A stretch of DNA of 35,925 nt, from the NCBI GenBank assembly GCA_017548765.1, contig JAFYZH010000016.1:1-35925 (forward strand), given 5' to 3'. Numbering within the stretch: the stretch's first letter is position 1; every line of letters begins with the position of its first letter. This DNA comes from Lachnospiraceae bacterium (lineage in GTDB: Bacteria; Bacillota; Clostridia; Lachnospirales; Lachnospiraceae). A model generated the notes under the pieces. The model was not told where the DNA came from. It searched no databases and saw only the letters and a program-made list of their open reading frames with translations. Below are positions 34,301 to 35,925 of this stretch, one piece after another. A program made the translations under genes and the position numbers.

Positions 34301-35925
34301 AATGTAACCGTCGCGCCGTACGTTGTACTGATATTAGCCTGCGTTCCGGTTCCGCCGTTTTCTTCAAAGACGATCGTGTAACTGTTCGCCTTCCACTGCG
34401 CGGTAAATGTTAATGTCGCTCCGTTCGTTGAAGTAAGGTTCTTTACGGAAGCTCCGTTTGCGTATGTCTTTCCGTTCCATTTCCATCCGGTAAACGAACT
34501 TCCGGTGTAGCTGAACGCGCATTTCGGCAGCGCTTTGGTCTCATCGTACTTCAACGTAATGCTCGACATCGTACCGGTTCCGCCATTTGCCGCAAAGGCG
34601 ATCGTGTAGGTGATCGGTGTCCACTGCGCCGTAGCCACGACTTGGCCGCCGGTGCAGAGATTCTTTACCTTATCGCCTGCTTTGTAGACCGTTCCGTTGA
34701 TCTTCCATCCCGCAAAGGTGTAGCCCGTGCGTGCGAACGAACATGCGGGCAATGTAACCGTCGCGCCGTAAGTTGTACTGATAGAAGCCTGCGTTCCGGT
34801 TCCGCCGTTATCTTCAAAGACGATCGTGTAGCTGTTCGCCTTCCACTGCGCGGTAAAGGTAATCGTTGCTCCGTTTGTAGATGTAAGGTTCTTTACGGAA
34901 GCTCCGTTTGCATATGTCTTATCATTCCATTTCCATGCGGTAAATGAGCTCCCGGCTTTGCTGAACGAACATTTCGGAAGTGTTTTCGTCTCATTGTACT
35001 TCACCGTAATGTTCGACATCGTACCGGTTCCGCCGTTTGCCGCAAAGGCGATCGTGTAGGTGATCGGTGTCCACTGCGCCGTAGCCACGACCTGGCCGCC
35101 GGTGCAGAGATTCTTTACCTTATCGCCTGCTTTGTAGACCGTATCGTTGATCTTCCATCCCGCAAAGGTGTACCCCGTGCGTGCGAACGAACATGCGGGC
35201 AATGTCACTGTTGCGCCGTATGTTGTACTGATATTAGCCTGCGTTCCGGTTCCACCGTTTTCTTCAAAGACGATCGTGTAACTGTTCGCCTTCCACTGCG
35301 CGGTAAACGTTAATGTCGCTCCGTTCGTAGAGGTAAGGTTCTTTACGGAAGCTCCGTTTGCGTATGTCTTATCATTCCATTTCCAGTTTGCAAACGTACT
35401 CCCGGCTTTGCTGAACGAACATTTCGGAAGCGCTTTTGTTTCATCATATTTGACGGTAAGTTTGGACATCGATCCGGTTCCGCCATTTGCTGCAAAGACG
35501 ATCGTGTAGGTGATCGGTGTCCACTGCGCCGTTGCAGTGATTTTGCCGCTTGTTGCGAGATCCTTGACTTTATCTCCTGCTTTATAGACCTTGCTGCCGA
35601 TCTTCCATCCCGCAAAGGTGTAGCCGGTGCGTGTGTACGAGCATGCAGGCAATGTCACCGTCGTACCGTATGTTGTACTGATAGAAGCCTGCGTTCCGGT
35701 TCCGCCGTTTGCTGCAAAGGTGATGGTGTAAGGATTGCCCTTCCACTGAGCCGTAGCCACGACTTGACCGCCGGTGCAGAGATTCTTTACCTTGTCGCCT
35801 GCTTTGTAGACCGTTCCGTTGATCTTCCATCCCGAAAAGCTGTAGCCTGAACGTGCGAACGAACATGCGGGCAATGTAACCGTCGCGCCGTATGTTGTAT
35901 TGATGGGAGACTGTGTTCCGGTTCC
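31375..35925 (-). CDS. Giant InlB-repeat (Listeria-Bacteroides repeat) secreted protein, partial (N-terminus outside window)
   Basis: The frame is open to the right edge, so at least 1516 residues are present without the start. At least fourteen complete repeats of 74-80 residues and one partial repeat occupy about 32505-35925, then a unique C-terminal region of about 370 residues. Each repeat has the family pattern NGGTGT, then TGYTFAGW and ending AQW. The repeats nearest the N-terminus alternate in two types. The last five diverge and look like the classic Listeria-Bacteroides repeat (FDSNGGSG, GYTFMGWS, LYAIW). The C-terminal region has an amphipathic helical part and no LPXTG or membrane segment. 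The family is found in adhesins and internalins; here the ligand is unknown. Confidence 0.9.
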   Translation of the reverse strand, partial: GTGTQSPINTTYGATVTLPACSFARSGYSFSGWKINGTVYKAGDKVKNLCTGGQVVATAQWKGNPYTITFAANGGTGTQASISTTYGTTVTLPACSYTRTGYTFAGWKIGSKVYKAGDKVKDLATSGKITATAQWTPITYTIVFAANGGTGSMSKLTVKYDETKALPKCSFSKAGSTFANWKWNDKTYANGASVKNLTSTNGATLTFTAQWKANSYTIVFEENGGTGTQANISTTYGATVTLPACSFARTGYTFAGWKINDTVYKAGDKVKNLCTGGQVVATAQWTPITYTIAFAANGGTGTMSNITVKYNETKTLPKCSFSKAGSSFTAWKWNDKTYANGASVKNLTSTNGATITFTAQWKANSYTIVFEDNGGTGTQASISTTYGATVTLPACSFARTGYTFAGWKINGTVYKAGDKVKNLCTGGQVVATAQWTPITYTIAFAANGGTGTMSSITLKYDETKALPKCAFSYTGSSFTGWKWNGKTYANGASVKNLTSTNGATLTFTAQWKANSYTIVFEENGGTGTQANISTTYGATVTLPVCSFARTGYSFAGWKINGTVYKAGDKVKNLCTGGQVVATAQWKGNPYTIVFAANGGTGKQSSVNTTYGETVTLPACSFTRTGCSFAGWKIGSKVYKAGEKVKNLCTDEQVVAIAQWKGNPYTIVFEENGGTGTQANISTMYSATVTLPACSFTRTGYSFAGWKINGTVYKAGDRVKNLCTGGQVVATAQWKGNTYTVQFDPSGGVGNMDDQVMVYGTSKKLSLNTFTKTGYTFAGWTRTKGSTTIDLKDEQAVATLAPRQGQVVTLYAVWHRNPTYSLIFNPMGGTGYMEQEYFVWGVPQKIQKNQFKYFGKVFVGWSKTRNGTKADYVDEQVVSSVIKQEGAVVELFAVWKDSTTYTLRFNSNGGTGTMADQPMTYDVSESIRVNTFKKKGYYFAGWSLTKDPLVKKYSDGQFVSRVTATDKAIVTLYAIWEVAPVYKVRFDSNGGSGLMSIQQHVYGESTALTQNAFKRTGYTFMGWSTDKKATTATYRDEQPVKNLSSTNGETIVLYAIWSQNKYSIVYYPNNGTPTLKTVAMKGGKEVVIEANTFEKSNSEFVLWNTKSDGTGTCYTAGQILKKGFDAQNNETIRLFAQWRSDRITSTDSGKTFKYEAWVLPKTYVYIPFVKPATVPASSTGLYKSEYSNPDFTIMVNGYDITAPFADGELDGYIHLLPDGSAPNAQVSSNDLYIYNNADEPKYVKLSFVSDQYSYTLDGHTSMVWKVNPYALSSFPAPDNCSIWEVYLCPDDISMILTMDEMQKKLKEVEQYINISKDTFWKNAIGIGKASLETAMTVVSKLDIPYVSNIVKFIGYLRKGKSIFDIFADLNNKPAVGKSAESQRTMVDWLSKSVENIKRVEYIDEPALDVSEYMKPGTDPSNYKDLKYKLVRVDYGIHFTILVHNSDPTKDTLFNIPGGDLKQWDCTNVSMRYGAKGEAVTGSEAAFEAASRLQKVNVTPWDSTSISQKGELKFSLQP
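34384..35733 (-). repeat. Three tandem 450-bp units within the giant repeat gene
   Basis: Units 34384-34833, 34834-35283 and 35284-35733 each encode one 74-residue A repeat and one 76-residue B repeat. The same CTGTTCGCCTTCCACTGCGC word recurs at exactly 450-base spacing. The A type ends QWTPI and has LPACSF; the B type ends QWKAN and has LPKCSF. Confidence 0.85.

Noticed and set aside
33748-34413. Plus-strand repetitive frames opposite the InlB-repeat array (also 34642-34947)
   Set aside because: Their repetition only mirrors the tandem repeats of the minus-strand gene.
31375-35925. CRISPR array or satellite-like non-coding repeat
   Set aside because: The repeats keep one open frame throughout and encode a known protein repeat family.

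Overview
The window looks like chromosome from an anaerobic, probably gut- or rumen-associated Firmicute of class Clostridia (Lachnospiraceae-like). The reasons are strong AGGAGG-type ribosome binding sites, TTGACA/TATAAT promoters with 17-base spacers, Gram-positive sortase and pilus genes, lipoproteins with Thr/Glu/Pro-rich stalks, polysaccharide hydrolases, a gut-type serpin and an InlB-repeat surface protein. The taxonomy is inferred from gene content; no rRNA, tRNA, phage, insertion sequence or CRISPR array was recognised.

Layout. 1-541: 5' part of a zinc-ribbon membrane protein (minus strand, runs off the left edge). 700-4808: two-gene operon of a membrane-anchored DUF3160 protein and a CapA-like (PGA_cap) protein. 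5128-6086: low-molecular-weight tyrosine phosphatase and a GNAT acetyltransferase, divergent from a C_GCAxxG_C_C protein plus second GNAT pair (6365-7352). 7514-8410: XRE regulator. 8533-9090: small lipoprotein. 9297-13884: nitrilase-family amidohydrolase, GH10 xylanase lipoprotein, GH31 alpha-xylosidase-like enzyme and a small unknown protein. 13984-17501: compact pilus locus of an FctA/Spy0128-type pilin, a signal-peptidase-like protein and a class B sortase. 17689-19092: MATE transporter, divergent from a GH2 beta-galactosidase (19306-22347). 22419-22993: MazEF toxin-antitoxin pair. 23042-26987: thiamine salvage operon (thiM, thiE, thiD, a methyltransferase, tenA) behind a TPP riboswitch with its own intrinsic terminator. 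27017-31065: HD-GYP signalling protein and a serpin lipoprotein. 31375-35925: 3' part of a giant InlB-repeat protein that runs off the right edge.

How the genes work together. The most informative locus is the pilus cluster. The signal-peptidase-like protein has Asp where the catalytic Ser should be and Gly where the catalytic Lys should be. These are the substitutions I recall for SipA, the pilus-assembly factor of Streptococcus pyogenes. With a Spy0128-like pilin ending in an ISPTG sorting signal and a class B sortase, it forms a minimal SipA-dependent pilus system, with a hairpin after the pilin gene that could keep pilin expression above that of the assembly genes. The sortase has an unusual Thr/Glu-rich stalk and a multi-pass membrane tail. 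The GH10/GH31/nitrilase cluster and the separate beta-galactosidase point to plant polysaccharide use. The thiamine genes support salvage of HMP and thiazole; no de novo gene (thiC, thiG) is in the window. The HD-GYP/serpin pair suggests that cyclic-dinucleotide signalling and a surface protease inhibitor are co-expressed.

Most long open frames opposite these genes are antisense shadows and were left out.
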